64,000 nucleotides of DNA. Source: Aminobacter sp039907765 (GTDB taxonomy: Bacteria > Pseudomonadota > Alphaproteobacteria > Rhizobiales > Rhizobiaceae). The stretch covers positions 197,029 to 261,028 of the forward strand of contig NZ_JARDJI010000005.1 of assembly GCF_039907765.1 (NCBI RefSeq), read 5' to 3'. Positions 30,471 through 39,768 of the stretch are shown piece after piece. The number at the start of each line of letters is the position of its first letter. Position 1 is the stretch's first letter. The notes under the pieces are model-generated. The model made no database searches. It was given only the letters and a program-made list of their open reading frames with translations, and was not told the origin of the DNA. A program made the position numbers and the translations under genes.

Positions 30471-33272
30471 ATGCCCAACAAGATGCTGATAGACGCCTCC
30501 CACCCGGAGGAAACACGGGTTGTCGTAGTTCGCGGTAACCGCATTGAAGAATTTGATTTCGAATCGCAGGATAAGAAGCAGCTCAAAGGAAACATCTACC
30601 TCGCCCGCGTGACGCGGGTCGAACCGTCGCTCCAGGCTGCCTTCGTCGAATATGGCGGGAACCGTCACGGCTTCCTCGCATTCAGCGAAATTCATCCCGA
30701 CTACTACCAGATCCCCGTCGCCGACCGGCAGGCGCTGCTGCGCGCCGAGGCTGAAGAGGCCGAAGACGAGGACGAGGATGAGGAAGGCGGCGAGGAACGG
30801 CAGGACCGGAACCGTGGCCGCCGCCGGCGTCGGGGCGGAAAAAACCGTGGACGAAGCGGCGACGAGCACAAGTCCGAAGCCGCAAGCGACGACGAAAACG
30901 CCGCCGCCAGCGAGGACGGCGAATCAGCGGCCGCCGAGGATGCAACCGAGGCGCGCAATGACGAAGAACGCGAGGCCGAACAGCCTGACGAAGCATCGGA
31001 TGACGAGGCCGACGCGCAGGAGACCGGCTCCATCGCGGCTGCGATAGAAGCCGACGTCATTTCCGAACGGGCGCCCGAGCCGGCAACCACCGAAAACGAG
31101 AACGGCGGCAGCGTCGAGGAGGTCCATTCCGGCCACCACGACGACCACGAGATCGAGTCGGTCGGCGCCGAGGACGCCATCGAGGAAGCCCGCGACCGCC
31201 GCAAGCCGGTGCGCCGCCACTACAAGATCCAGGAAGTCATCAAGCGCCGCCAGATCCTGCTGGTGCAGGTGGTCAAGGAAGAGCGCGGCAACAAGGGCGC
31301 CGCTCTGACGACCTACCTGTCGCTTGCCGGACGCTATTCGGTGCTCATGCCGAACACCGCCCGCGGCGGCGGCATCTCGCGCAAGATCACCAACGCGCAG
31401 GACCGCAAGCGCCTCAAGGAGGTCGTCGCCGACCTCGAGGTGCCGAAGGGCATGGGCGTCATCCTGCGCACGGCCGGCGAAAGCCGCACCAAGGCCGAGA
31501 TCAAGCGCGACTACGAATACCTGATGCGCCTGTGGGAAAACGTGCGGTCGCTGACGCTGCAGTCGACCGCGCCCGCCCTCGTCTACGAGGAAGGCAGCCT
31601 CATCAAGCGTTCGGTGCGCGATCTCTACAACAAGGAGATCGACGAGATCCTCGTCGCCGGCGAAGACGGCTACCGCGAAGCCAAGGACTTCATGCGCATG
31701 CTCATGCCGAGCCATGCCAAGGCGGTCCAGCCCTATCGCGACAACACCCCGATCTTTGCCCGCAACGGCATCGAGGCGCAGCTCGACAAGATGCTGCAGC
31801 CGCAGGTGACGCTCAAGTCGGGCGGCTACATCATCATCAACCAGACCGAAGCCCTGGTTTCCATCGACGTCAACTCCGGGCGCTCGACCAAGGAACATTC
31901 GATCGAGGATACGGCGCTCCAGACCAATCTCGAGGCGGCCGAGGAGGTCGCGCGCCAGCTCAGGCTGCGCGACCTTGCCGGCCTGATCGTCATCGACTTC
32001 ATCGACATGGAGGAGAACCGCAACAACCGTGCGGTCGAGAAGAAGCTCAAGGATTGCCTGAAGAACGACCGCGCACGCATCCAGGTCGGCCGGATCTCGC
32101 ACTTCGGCCTTATGGAGATGTCGCGTCAGCGCATCCGCGCCAGCGTCCTCGAATCGACCATGAAGCCATGCCCGACCTGCGGCGGCACCGGTCACGTGCG
32201 CTCGGATTCGTCCGTGGCGCTGCTCGTGGTCCGCGCGATCGAGGAGTTCCTGCTCAAGGACTCGCGCAATCACATCACCGTCAAGACCCCGTTCGCGACC
32301 GCGCTCTATGTGCTGAACCACAAGCGGGCGACGCTGGTCGAACTCGAGCAACGCTTCGGCCTGACCATCACGATCGAGGCGGACGACACGATCGGCGCGC
32401 AGCACTACGCCATCTTCCGCGGCGCGATCGCCGAAAAGCCGGCGGCTCCCGCCGTGGCGGTCCAGGCGCCGGCCTATGCCGAGCCGGAGGAGATCGAGGA
32501 CGAGATCCCGGTCGAGGAAGAAGAGGTCGCCGAGGCCGAAGCGCAGCCATCGCGCCAGCAGCCCGCTTCGGGCGATGGCGAGGACAAGCGCGACCGCAAG
32601 CGCCGCAAGCGTCGCCGCCGTCGTGGCGGACGCGACCGGGAACACCCGGCAGCCGCGGAAGATGCGATGTCCGTCGACGAGAGTGCGGAGTTTGCCGCTG
32701 AGGCAACCGAGGAGACCGATGACGAGACCGACGCGGCAGTCCTGGCGGAAGCTCCGGACACTGCCGAGGACGCGGCCGCCAAGAAGCGCCGGCGCGGCAA
32801 GCGCGGCGGCAAGCGCAACCGCAAGGACGGCGAACAGCCGGCCGAGGGCGACGCAGACGTCGTAGCGGAAGATGCCGAAACGCCTGCCGCGGACGCCGCG
32901 GCGGAACCAGCAGCCGAGGTCTCGGCCGAACCTGCGCCTCAGGAACCCGCGGCGGAGCCGATGGCGGAGGCCAAGCCGAAGCGGGCGCGCCGCACGACCA
33001 AGGCCAAGAAGGCCGAAGACGATGCCGCGGAGGTCGCTTCCGCGCCCGAGCCAGCGCCGAAGGCTGAAGAAGCCGATGCCGTGGCCGAGAAGAAGCCGGC
33101 AAAGCCCCGCGCGCCTCGGCGCAAGGCCGCATCGACCGCCGAAGCGGCTGCGGTTGTTGCGGAGCCGGCAGCTGCTCCGGCCGCCCCCGTGGTGACCTCT
33201 CTGGGCGAGGCTGAATCCGGCGAAGCCAAGCCCAAGAAGGCCGGGTGGTGGCAGCGCAAGGGCTTCCTCTAA
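30471..33272 (+). CDS. rne: Ribonuclease E
   Basis: Endoribonuclease that starts mRNA decay and matures rRNA and tRNA. The 933-residue protein starts MPNKMLIDASHPEETRVVVV. Its S1 RNA-binding domain (about 36-300) is split by an acidic/Arg-rich insert at about 91-248. The catalytic Asp pair is D466 (SIDVNSGR) and D512 (IDFIDMEEN); the zinc-link is CPTCGG (C567, C570). After about residue 660 the tail is disordered, rich in Ala, Glu, Lys and Arg, with RRKRRRRRGGRDRE and KRRRGKRGGKRNRK; it likely scaffolds a degradosome. ATG 30471 is used. The terminator follows at 33290. Confidence 0.98.
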   Translation: MPNKMLIDASHPEETRVVVVRGNRIEEFDFESQDKKQLKGNIYLARVTRVEPSLQAAFVEYGGNRHGFLAFSEIHPDYYQIPVADRQALLRAEAEEAEDEDEDEEGGEERQDRNRGRRRRRGGKNRGRSGDEHKSEAASDDENAAASEDGESAAAEDATEARNDEEREAEQPDEASDDEADAQETGSIAAAIEADVISERAPEPATTENENGGSVEEVHSGHHDDHEIESVGAEDAIEEARDRRKPVRRHYKIQEVIKRRQILLVQVVKEERGNKGAALTTYLSLAGRYSVLMPNTARGGGISRKITNAQDRKRLKEVVADLEVPKGMGVILRTAGESRTKAEIKRDYEYLMRLWENVRSLTLQSTAPALVYEEGSLIKRSVRDLYNKEIDEILVAGEDGYREAKDFMRMLMPSHAKAVQPYRDNTPIFARNGIEAQLDKMLQPQVTLKSGGYIIINQTEALVSIDVNSGRSTKEHSIEDTALQTNLEAAEEVARQLRLRDLAGLIVIDFIDMEENRNNRAVEKKLKDCLKNDRARIQVGRISHFGLMEMSRQRIRASVLESTMKPCPTCGGTGHVRSDSSVALLVVRAIEEFLLKDSRNHITVKTPFATALYVLNHKRATLVELEQRFGLTITIEADDTIGAQHYAIFRGAIAEKPAAPAVAVQAPAYAEPEEIEDEIPVEEEEVAEAEAQPSRQQPASGDGEDKRDRKRRKRRRRRGGRDREHPAAAEDAMSVDESAEFAAEATEETDDETDAAVLAEAPDTAEDAAAKKRRRGKRGGKRNRKDGEQPAEGDADVVAEDAETPAADAAAEPAAEVSAEPAPQEPAAEPMAEAKPKRARRTTKAKKAEDDAAEVASAPEPAPKAEEADAVAEKKPAKPRAPRRKAASTAEAAAVVAEPAAAPAAPVVTSLGEAESGEAKPKKAGWWQRKGFL

Positions 33273-33289
33273 ATCGCTAATATAGCAGG

Positions 33290-33316
33290 AGCCGACCCGC
33301 AGATTGCGGGTCGGCT
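33290..33316 (+). terminator. Rho-independent terminator of rne
   Basis: A perfect 12-bp stem (AGCCGACCCGCA with its complement) and 3-base loop, followed by TCATTGTAATTTT. It lies 17 bases after the stop codon. Confidence 0.85.
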
Positions 33317-33429
33317 TCATTGTAATTTTAGAATATTTTGCTTGCAGACCTGCGTGCTTTCGACCGATATACGAGGCACTGGATAGATAGACTCATATAT
33401 TGCGTTGATACTGCCCGAGGTGCTTGCCG

Positions 33430-33864
33430 ATGACGACTGACAATAAGATCGACTTTCTCGGACTGACCGCTCATATCGTCAGCGCCTACGTGGAGAACAA
33501 CAAGGTTCCGGCATCGGGGCTGCCGGACCTGATCGCCAGCGTGAACAGCTCGATCCAGTCGCTGGGCAATCCGGCTGAAGAGCCGATCGAGGCGCCCCAG
33601 CCTGCCGTCAATCCCAAGCGGTCGATCCATCCGGATTACATCATCTGCCTGGAAGACGGAAAGAAGTTCAAGTCGCTGAAGCGCCACCTCTCGGTCCACT
33701 TCGGCCTTACGCCTGAAGAATACCGCGCGAAGTGGGGCCTGCCCGCGGACTATCCGATGGTCGCCCCGAACTATGCCGCCGCTCGTTCCGAACTCGCCCG
33801 CACGCTGGGCTTGGGCAGGAAGCAGGCCGCTCCCGTCAAGCGCGGTCGCGCCAAGAAGGCGTGA
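33430..33864 (+). CDS. MucR/Ros-family zinc-finger-like transcriptional regulator
   Basis: A 144-residue regulator of the MucR/Ros family, which controls exopolysaccharide, motility and cell-cycle genes in rhizobia and virulence in Brucella. It has the N-terminal oligomerisation region (LTAHIVSAYVENNKVPASGL) and the DNA-binding domain YIICLEDGKKFKSLKRHLSV followed by HFGLTPEEYRAKWGLPADYP. The expected second Cys is Asp: possible ligands are C73, D76, H86 and H90. The ATG at 33430 is chosen over a TTG two codons upstream. The A/T-rich stretch at 33313-33420 may be its own operator, since MucR binds A/T-rich DNA and often autorepresses. Confidence 0.93.
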   Translation: MTTDNKIDFLGLTAHIVSAYVENNKVPASGLPDLIASVNSSIQSLGNPAEEPIEAPQPAVNPKRSIHPDYIICLEDGKKFKSLKRHLSVHFGLTPEEYRAKWGLPADYPMVAPNYAAARSELARTLGLGRKQAAPVKRGRAKKA

Positions 33865-33905
33865 TCCCGACGCTACTGCCCCAAAGCAGCAACTCGGGGC
33901 CGCAA

Positions 33906-34196
33906 CTACCGAGCGGCCACGACGTCAGCCGAATAGCGCAATTCCCGCATCGGACGCACGCGTAACGTCGTCTGGTCGTAGACCGGGTGTGCCTTGTAGG
34001 CTGCCAGGGCCTCGAGGTCGGCAAACTCCGCATAGACGACGATGTCGATCTCGTCGGACAGCGGATCGACCTTGGTGTTGACTGTGACCTCGAAGCAGGT
34101 CGAGTGCGGGATCTTGCCAAGCGCCGACAATTCCTCGCGGATCGTCTCGACATCCTCTTGGCGCCGCGCGCTGAAGAACACGATGTGCCGGATCAA
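33906..34196 (-). CDS. Dabb (stress-responsive alpha/beta barrel) domain protein
   Basis: A 96-residue dimeric ferredoxin-like protein of the Dabb family. It begins MIRHIVFFSARRQEDVETIR and holds FEVTVNTKVDPLSDEIDIVV and EALAAYKAHPVYDQ, all family blocks. Most members have unknown substrates. It is convergent with the mucR gene (41-base gap). Confidence 0.88.
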   Translation of the reverse strand: MIRHIVFFSARRQEDVETIREELSALGKIPHSTCFEVTVNTKVDPLSDEIDIVVYAEFADLEALAAYKAHPVYDQTTLRVRPMRELRYSADVVAAR

Positions 34197-34550
34197 GGCG
34201 CGATTCCTTCTGTTCGTTGTGCTGGCGCCTTTTGGGTCTGCTTTTTGTCCGCGTCAATCCGGCAAAGAGCCACGGGCACAAGCCGGCCGATCCATGAACC
34301 AGGCGCTTGGTCGTCCAGACGACTGCCCGACGTGTCCCTGGCATACCTGAGTACCGCAAGATGACACTTGCGATTCACGGCATTGCCGACGAAAGTTGCG
34401 TGGAAATTCGATTTCGGTGCCAATTCCCGGCTGCATCGGCAAGTCAACCGCGGGGCCGCCAGCAGATTCCGAGTGTTGCGCGGCGCGCGCGGGGTGTGCG
34501 GGCTTGCTGCCTTCCGCAACGGTCGGGCAAACGATTTGGGACGGAGCGAT
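34197..34550. other. 354-base spacer between Dabb and cfa genes
   Basis: No supported gene or clear RNA was found. It must hold divergent promoters for the Dabb gene (left) and the cyclopropane synthase (right). The reading frame of the latter is open through much of this stretch, but its codons show no family similarity. Confidence 0.4.
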
Positions 34551-35807
34551 ATGGCCGAACCGAAATCAGACAAGGACAGTCGCAACGGCGAGATCGCCCT
34601 CCACGAGGGTAATCTGGCGGATTTCGCCAAGGGCCTGCCGGCCCGTGCGCGGCTGGCGCTGTCAGCGGCGCTGCAACTGCCCAAGGGCTCGCTCACGGTG
34701 AAGATCCCGGACGGCCGCAGCGTCCTCGTCGGCGGCAAGGCGCCGGGGCCCGCGGCGGAAATCGTGCTGCACAACTGGAACCTGCCCGGCCGCGCCTTCA
34801 GCGGCGGCACCATCGGACTGGCGGAATCTTATATCGACGGCGATTGGGAAAGCCCGGACGTGACGACCTTCCTCGAGCTGTTCGTGGTCAACACCGAGAT
34901 CGGCGAAAAGGTTGCAGGCAGCGCGAACTGGCTCTTGAATGCCGTCCAGCGCGTCCGCCATTGGCTGCACGACAACACCCGCACCGGCTCGAAGCGCAAC
35001 ATTTCCGCGCACTACGACCTCGGCAACGGATTCTACAGCGAGTGGCTCGACCCAAGCATGACCTATTCGTCCGGCCTCTATGCGACCGGCGCGAACGACC
35101 TCGCCGGCGCACAGGCGGAAAAATACCGTGCCCTGGCGCGCGATGCGGGCATCGGCCCCGGCGACCATGTCCTCGAGATCGGTTGCGGCTGGGGCGGCTT
35201 TGCCGAATTCGCGGCGCGGGAGATCGGCTGCAAGGTCACGGGGCTCACCATCAGCCGCGAGCAGTTCGATTTCGCGCAGAAGCGCATCCAGGACGCAGGT
35301 CTCACCGACAGGGTCGAATTGAAGCTGCAGGACTATCGCGACGAGACCGGCAGCTACGATCGCATCGCGTCGATCGAGATGTTCGAGGCAGTGGGCGAAA
35401 AACACTGGCCAACCTTCTTCGCCAAGATGAAGCAGTGCCTGCGCCCGGGCGGCACGGCCGGCCTGCAGATCATCACCATCAACGAAGCCGCCTACCCGCT
35501 CTATCGCAAGCGGCCCGACTTCATTCAGCGCTACGTATTCCCGGGCGGCATGCTGCCCACGCCGGAACTGCTGAAGTCGCTCGGCGCCGATCATGGGCTC
35601 GATTACCTGCGCGAGCGCGTCTTTCCGCAGGACTACGCGCGTACGCTTGCGGAATGGCGGACCCGGTTCTGGTCGTCCTGGGAGCGCATCGTGCCGCTCG
35701 GCTTCGACGAACGCTTCAAGAAGCTCTGGGAGTTCTATCTCCACTATTGTGAGGCGGGGTTCCGGGCCGAATACATCGACGTGAGACAGGTCGTCTACAA
35801 GGCCTAA
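34551..35807 (+). CDS. cfa: Cyclopropane-fatty-acyl-phospholipid synthase
   Basis: Transfers a methylene from S-adenosylmethionine to unsaturated fatty acyl chains of membrane phospholipids. The 418-residue protein has an N-terminal lipid-binding region (RAFSGGTIGLAESYIDGDWE), the block NISAHYDLGNGFYSEWLDPS and MTYSSGLYA, the SAM site VLEIGCGWGGFAEFAARE, and IASIEMFEAVGEKHWPTFF, all family signatures. ATG 34551 is chosen, preceded by GGGACGGAG; upstream frame lacks similarity. Related paralogues exist in rhizobia, so cfa1 versus cfa2 is not decided. Confidence 0.95.
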   Translation: MAEPKSDKDSRNGEIALHEGNLADFAKGLPARARLALSAALQLPKGSLTVKIPDGRSVLVGGKAPGPAAEIVLHNWNLPGRAFSGGTIGLAESYIDGDWESPDVTTFLELFVVNTEIGEKVAGSANWLLNAVQRVRHWLHDNTRTGSKRNISAHYDLGNGFYSEWLDPSMTYSSGLYATGANDLAGAQAEKYRALARDAGIGPGDHVLEIGCGWGGFAEFAAREIGCKVTGLTISREQFDFAQKRIQDAGLTDRVELKLQDYRDETGSYDRIASIEMFEAVGEKHWPTFFAKMKQCLRPGGTAGLQIITINEAAYPLYRKRPDFIQRYVFPGGMLPTPELLKSLGADHGLDYLRERVFPQDYARTLAEWRTRFWSSWERIVPLGFDERFKKLWEFYLHYCEAGFRAEYIDVRQVVYKA

Positions 35808-35932
35808 AATTCGCAGTCGTTGAACAGCGTATATCTGGAGCGACGACATAAACGTGCCGGAATTTCGTCCTCAAAATGACGGACTATTCTTGAACCTGAG
35901 GCCACGGGTCGGGCCTCGGAGCGAATCAAGAC

Positions 35933-36913
35933 ATGCGCAGGCGGTATTTCTTCCTTCTGACCTTCCTTGCCGCTGGCGGCGCCATCTATCTCAACAACAG
36001 TTCGCTGCTTTCGGGCCGGCCCGCCGGCAAGCCCGTGATCCTCGCCCATCGCGGGCTCGCGCAGGAGTTCGAGCGGGCCGGCCTGACCGCCGAGACCTGC
36101 ACCGCCAAGAGGATGCTGCCGCCGCGCCACGACTATCTCGAGAACACGCTCGCCTCGATGGAGGCGGCATTTGCCCTCGGCGCCGACGTTCTGGAGCTCG
36201 ACGTGCAGCCCACCACCGACGGCCAGTTCGCCGTTTTCCACGACTGGACCGTAGACTGCCGCACCGAAGGCAGCGGCCGGACCCGTGACCTTTCCATGGC
36301 AGCGCTCAGGCAGCTCGACGTGGGCTACGGCTACACGGCGGATGGCGGCAAGACCTTCCCCTTCCGCGGCAAGGGCATGGGCCTGATGCCGTCGCTCGAC
36401 GAGGTTTTTTCGCGCTTCCCCGACCAGCGCTTCCACATCAACCTCAAGAGCAACGATCCGGCGGAAGGCAAGGCCCTTGCGGCCTATCTCTCGACGCTTC
36501 CGGCCGAACGGCGTGCAGCCCTCGCCGTCGTCGGCGGCGACGCCCCGGTCCGGGCAATCAAGGAAGCCTTGCCCGGCATGCGCGCCGTCAGCAAAGAATC
36601 GCTGATGAGATGCCTGTTGCGCTACGAGGGCCTGGGCTGGACCGGCTATGTGCCGGATGCCTGCCGCGGCACCGCCCTGCTCGTCCCGGTCAACGTCGCG
36701 CCCTGGCTCTGGGGCTGGCCAGACCGCTTCCTCGACCGCATGGAGAGCGTCGGCACCAGCGTCTATCTGCTCGGGCCCTATGGCGGCGGTGGCTTCTCGG
36801 ACGGCATCGACGACCCGGCCACCGTCGACCGGCTGCCCGCGGGCTACTCGGGCGGCATTTCGACCGATCAGCTGGACGCGATCGCCCCCGCCGTCGCCAG
36901 GCGGGAGCTCTGA
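35933..36913 (+). CDS. Exported glycerophosphodiester phosphodiesterase family protein
   Basis: A 326-residue GDPD-fold hydrolase. The N-terminal hydrophobic segment (RRYFFLLTFLAAGGAIYL) is a signal or anchor. Catalytic features are the His-Arg pair in VILAHRGLAQ, the ENTLASMEAAFALGADVLEL block with metal-binding Glu/Asp (VLELDVQPTTDGQFAVFHDW), and KSNDPAE later on. Substrates are glycerophosphodiesters from lipid turnover, though the insert at about 45-65 (LTAETCTAKRMLPPRHDY) is unusual for the family. It lies 125 bases after cfa on the same strand; a role in membrane lipid turnover is plausible. Confidence 0.9.
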   Translation: MRRRYFFLLTFLAAGGAIYLNNSSLLSGRPAGKPVILAHRGLAQEFERAGLTAETCTAKRMLPPRHDYLENTLASMEAAFALGADVLELDVQPTTDGQFAVFHDWTVDCRTEGSGRTRDLSMAALRQLDVGYGYTADGGKTFPFRGKGMGLMPSLDEVFSRFPDQRFHINLKSNDPAEGKALAAYLSTLPAERRAALAVVGGDAPVRAIKEALPGMRAVSKESLMRCLLRYEGLGWTGYVPDACRGTALLVPVNVAPWLWGWPDRFLDRMESVGTSVYLLGPYGGGGFSDGIDDPATVDRLPAGYSGGISTDQLDAIAPAVARREL

Positions 36914-36977
36914 GGAACTTGTAGGGAGCGGCCGGCATGGCGCGACCGCCCCGAGGTGGGTCGAGGAAGCGGTCCGG

Positions 36978-38960
36978 TCAGAGGGTTATGCGATACTTCG
37001 CAAAACCCTCGGCGCCCTCGCCGGCCTGCTCGATCCTCACGGCCTTGATCTCGGCGAGGTGCTCCTTCGCCTTCGGGCCGGTCTCGAAGATCACCGAAGC
37101 ACCCTGCACGGGCGCAAACGACCAGTTCGAGTCGGCCGACGGATTGATCGTGCCCTGGTCGACGATGTAGCGCACGATGACGTCGCGGTTGGTGTCGGGC
37201 GCTTCGAATATCACCTTCGAGGCATTGATCTCGGGGAAGTTGCCCCCGCCCCCGGCCCGGTAGTTGTTGGTCGCGACGACGAATTTTGCCGCCGGATCAA
37301 TCGGTTTTCCTCCGAACATCAAGTCGACGATGCGGTTGGAGCCGGCATTCAGCACGGTGCCCTTGGAATCATATTTGGGCGGTTGGGCCAGGTCGACCCT
37401 GTAGGTGACGCCGTCGATGACGTCGAAATTGTAGGACGGGAAGTCGGCATTGATCAGCGGCTGGTCCGCCTTGCCCGGCTCCACCTTATTGAAGATGCCG
37501 GCCGACATCTCGAGCCATTCCTTCACCTGCGCGCCGGTGATCGCCACAGCCTGGACCGTGTTGGGATAGAGGTAGAGGTCGGCGACATTCTTGATCGCCA
37601 CGTCGCCAGCCGGCACATCGGTGTAGTAGTCCGGCCCGCCGCGTCCGCCGGACTTGAACGGCGCCGCGGCCGAGAGTACCGGCAGGTCCTTGTGCTCGGT
37701 GTCCTTCAGCATGTCCTTGATGTACCAGGTCTGCGCCTGGCTCACGATCTGCACCGACGGATCGTCGGCGACCAGCGCGAAGTAGGAGTAGAGCGGCGCC
37801 GACGTCTTGCCCACAGGCGTACGCACATAGGCGATCGTCGCCTCGTGCTCCTCCTTCACCGCCGCCTCGACCGAAGCCCGGCTTTCCACCGTCGGCATAA
37901 CCTTCTTGTCGACGCGCTTGAAGATCGGCCGCGCCTCGCTGGTCGAACTGACCACCTTCCAGGCATTGCCGTCGCGCTCCAGCATCAGGTCGATCAGGCC
38001 GAGATGCGATCCCCAGAACCCGCCCATCACGCCCGGCTTGCCGTTGATCGTGCCCTTGGCGTTGTCGACGCCGGCAACGCCCTCGAATTTGGGGCCGGGG
38101 AAATCGAGATGGCTGTGGCCGGTGACGATGGCGTCGATACCATCCACTCCTGCGAGCAGGATCGACGCGTTCTCCAGATTGTCGCCGGCAGCCGGCGTGC
38201 CCATGCCCGAGTGAGCCAGCGCGATGATGATGTCGGCGCCCTCCTCCTTCATCTGCGGCACCCAGGCCTGGGCGGTCTTGACGATGTCGCGGGTCATCGC
38301 CTTGCCGCTTAGATGCTTGGCGTCCCAGGTCATCACCTGGGGCGGCACGAAGCCGATCAGGCCGATGCGGATCGGCTGCTCGGCGCCCGCGCCGTCCTTC
38401 AGCTTCTTGTCGACGATGACATAGGGCTTCAGGAACAGCTCGTCCTTGGTGGCGTCGGCGGCGAGCTGGCCCTTGGTCAGGTTGGCGCAGACGAAGGGGA
38501 AACTGGCGCCGTTGAGCACCTTGAACATGTAGTCCAGGCCATAGTTGAACTCGTGGTTGCCGAGCGTCGAACAATCGTAGCCCAGCGTGTTCATCGCCTT
38601 GATGATCGGGTGTATGTCGCCGTCCTTCATGCCGCGCTGATAGGCCATGAAGTCGCCCATCGGGTTGCCCTGCAGGAAGTCGCCATTGTCGAGGAGCAGA
38701 GAGTTGGTGGCCTCGGCCCGGATGGAGTCGATGATCGATGCGGTCCTGGCCACGCCCATCGTGTCGTTCGGCTTGTCGGCGTAATAGTCGTAGGGGAAGA
38801 CGTGGACGTGGAGGTCGGTCGTTTCCATGATCCTGAGATGCGCCTGTTTGGCCTGCGCGCGCGCCGAGAATGGATGCATCATCACGATCGCGCCGGCGGC
38901 CGCAGAGCCGGCAAGGAAAGAACGGCGAGAAATCGGGTGAAGCATGTTGGACATTTTCAC
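36978..38960 (-). CDS. cpdB: Periplasmic 2',3'-cyclic-nucleotide 2'-phosphodiesterase/3'-nucleotidase
   Basis: Converts extracellular 2',3'-cyclic nucleotides to nucleosides plus phosphate. The 660-residue protein has a twin-arginine signal peptide (ISRRSFLAGSAAAGAIVMMH). The metallophosphatase domain shows ETTDLHVHVFPYDYY, DNGDFLQGNPMG, LGNHEFNYGLDYMF, IALAHSGMG and GHSHLDFPG metal-site motifs, followed by the C-terminal 5'-nucleotidase domain (from about 380) with YRAGGGGNFPEI. The start may be the ATG at 38960 or one two codons later. It is the last gene on its strand before the cfa/GDPD pair. Confidence 0.95.
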   Translation of the reverse strand: MKMSNMLHPISRRSFLAGSAAAGAIVMMHPFSARAQAKQAHLRIMETTDLHVHVFPYDYYADKPNDTMGVARTASIIDSIRAEATNSLLLDNGDFLQGNPMGDFMAYQRGMKDGDIHPIIKAMNTLGYDCSTLGNHEFNYGLDYMFKVLNGASFPFVCANLTKGQLAADATKDELFLKPYVIVDKKLKDGAGAEQPIRIGLIGFVPPQVMTWDAKHLSGKAMTRDIVKTAQAWVPQMKEEGADIIIALAHSGMGTPAAGDNLENASILLAGVDGIDAIVTGHSHLDFPGPKFEGVAGVDNAKGTINGKPGVMGGFWGSHLGLIDLMLERDGNAWKVVSSTSEARPIFKRVDKKVMPTVESRASVEAAVKEEHEATIAYVRTPVGKTSAPLYSYFALVADDPSVQIVSQAQTWYIKDMLKDTEHKDLPVLSAAAPFKSGGRGGPDYYTDVPAGDVAIKNVADLYLYPNTVQAVAITGAQVKEWLEMSAGIFNKVEPGKADQPLINADFPSYNFDVIDGVTYRVDLAQPPKYDSKGTVLNAGSNRIVDLMFGGKPIDPAAKFVVATNNYRAGGGGNFPEINASKVIFEAPDTNRDVIVRYIVDQGTINPSADSNWSFAPVQGASVIFETGPKAKEHLAEIKAVRIEQAGEGAEGFAKYRITL

Positions 38961-39140
38961 TCTCCAGAGGAAATGAACTGACAGTATTCAGCCGGCGTAA
39001 GAAAGATGAAATCTTGCGCCAATTTCAGCGCAAGTCCAGCGGCTCGATGTAACAGCCCCGTGACGAGCCCTAGGGAATGGATTGGTCCAGCGAGGCCGAC
39101 CCAGCTATGCACCGCGGGCCGCTCATCGTCCCGAAAGTTT

Positions 39141-39614
39141 TCAGGCCAGGTCCGGACGCATGCCCATGGCGGTGCGGTCGATCACTTCGCGCAGCGCGAA
39201 GGACGAGTTGATCTTGGTGACGTGCGGCATCGCCGAAAGCCACTCCTTGTGGATGCGTTCGTAGTCGGGCAGGTCGCGTGCGGCGATGCGCAGGATGTAG
39301 TCGTATTCGCCCGACATCAGGTGGCAGGAGAGGATGTTGGGGCAGCGCTTCACCGCCACCTCGAACTCGCTCAGCGTCTTCTCGAACTGGCCGGACAGCG
39401 ATATGTGGACGATCACCGTCATCTGGTGGCCGAGCGCAGCGTTCGAAAGCCTGGCGTGATAGCCGCTGATGATGCCCGACTTCTCCAGGTTGTCGAGACG
39501 GCGCGAACAGGCCGACTGGGACAGGCCGACCTTCTCGGCCAGCGCCGCATTGGGCATGCGGCCATCCTTCTGGAGCGAGTCCAGAATGGCGATATCAATC
39601 CTGTCCAGCGGCAT
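39141..39614 (-). CDS. Lrp/AsnC-family regulator, probable activator of ald
   Basis: A 157-residue regulator with an N-terminal helix-turn-helix (LDRIDIAILDSLQKDGRMPN; VGLSQSACSRRLDNLEKSGI) and a C-terminal RAM/AsnC effector domain (NILSCHLMSGEYDYILRIAA). It is divergent from alanine dehydrogenase, and in rhizobia such genes (aldR-like) activate ald in response to alanine. That role is inferred from position and family. Confidence 0.93.
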   Translation of the reverse strand: MPLDRIDIAILDSLQKDGRMPNAALAEKVGLSQSACSRRLDNLEKSGIISGYHARLSNAALGHQMTVIVHISLSGQFEKTLSEFEVAVKRCPNILSCHLMSGEYDYILRIAARDLPDYERIHKEWLSAMPHVTKINSSFALREVIDRTAMGMRPDLA

Positions 39615-39768
39615 TCTTCGAATTTCCTTCGATATTTACAGCGAACGACGCAAGGATTATCGAACGCAGCCAGCATGCGCAACTCATTTCGCAAACATAT
39701 TCGAGCCGATTCGTGATTCACTTCCTACATAGGGAACAAGAGCCTGAACGGCTGCGGAGGAGCGAGAA
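39615..39768. promoter_or_regulatory. lrp/ald divergent control region with repeated TTCGA motifs
   Basis: The 154-base spacer has several TTCGA-type elements on either strand (TTCGAA 39617, TTCGAT 39629, ATCGAA 39658, TTCGAG 39700, ATTCG 39709). Spacings of about 12, 29, 42 and 9 bases are not a strict helical series, but Lrp-type proteins bind several imperfect sites. Likely operator for the divergent Lrp protein; inferred. Confidence 0.4.

Noticed and set aside
30924..33320. A 798-codon minus-strand open frame through rne
   Set aside because: Antisense of rne, with Arg/Gly/Leu-rich low complexity and no family match.
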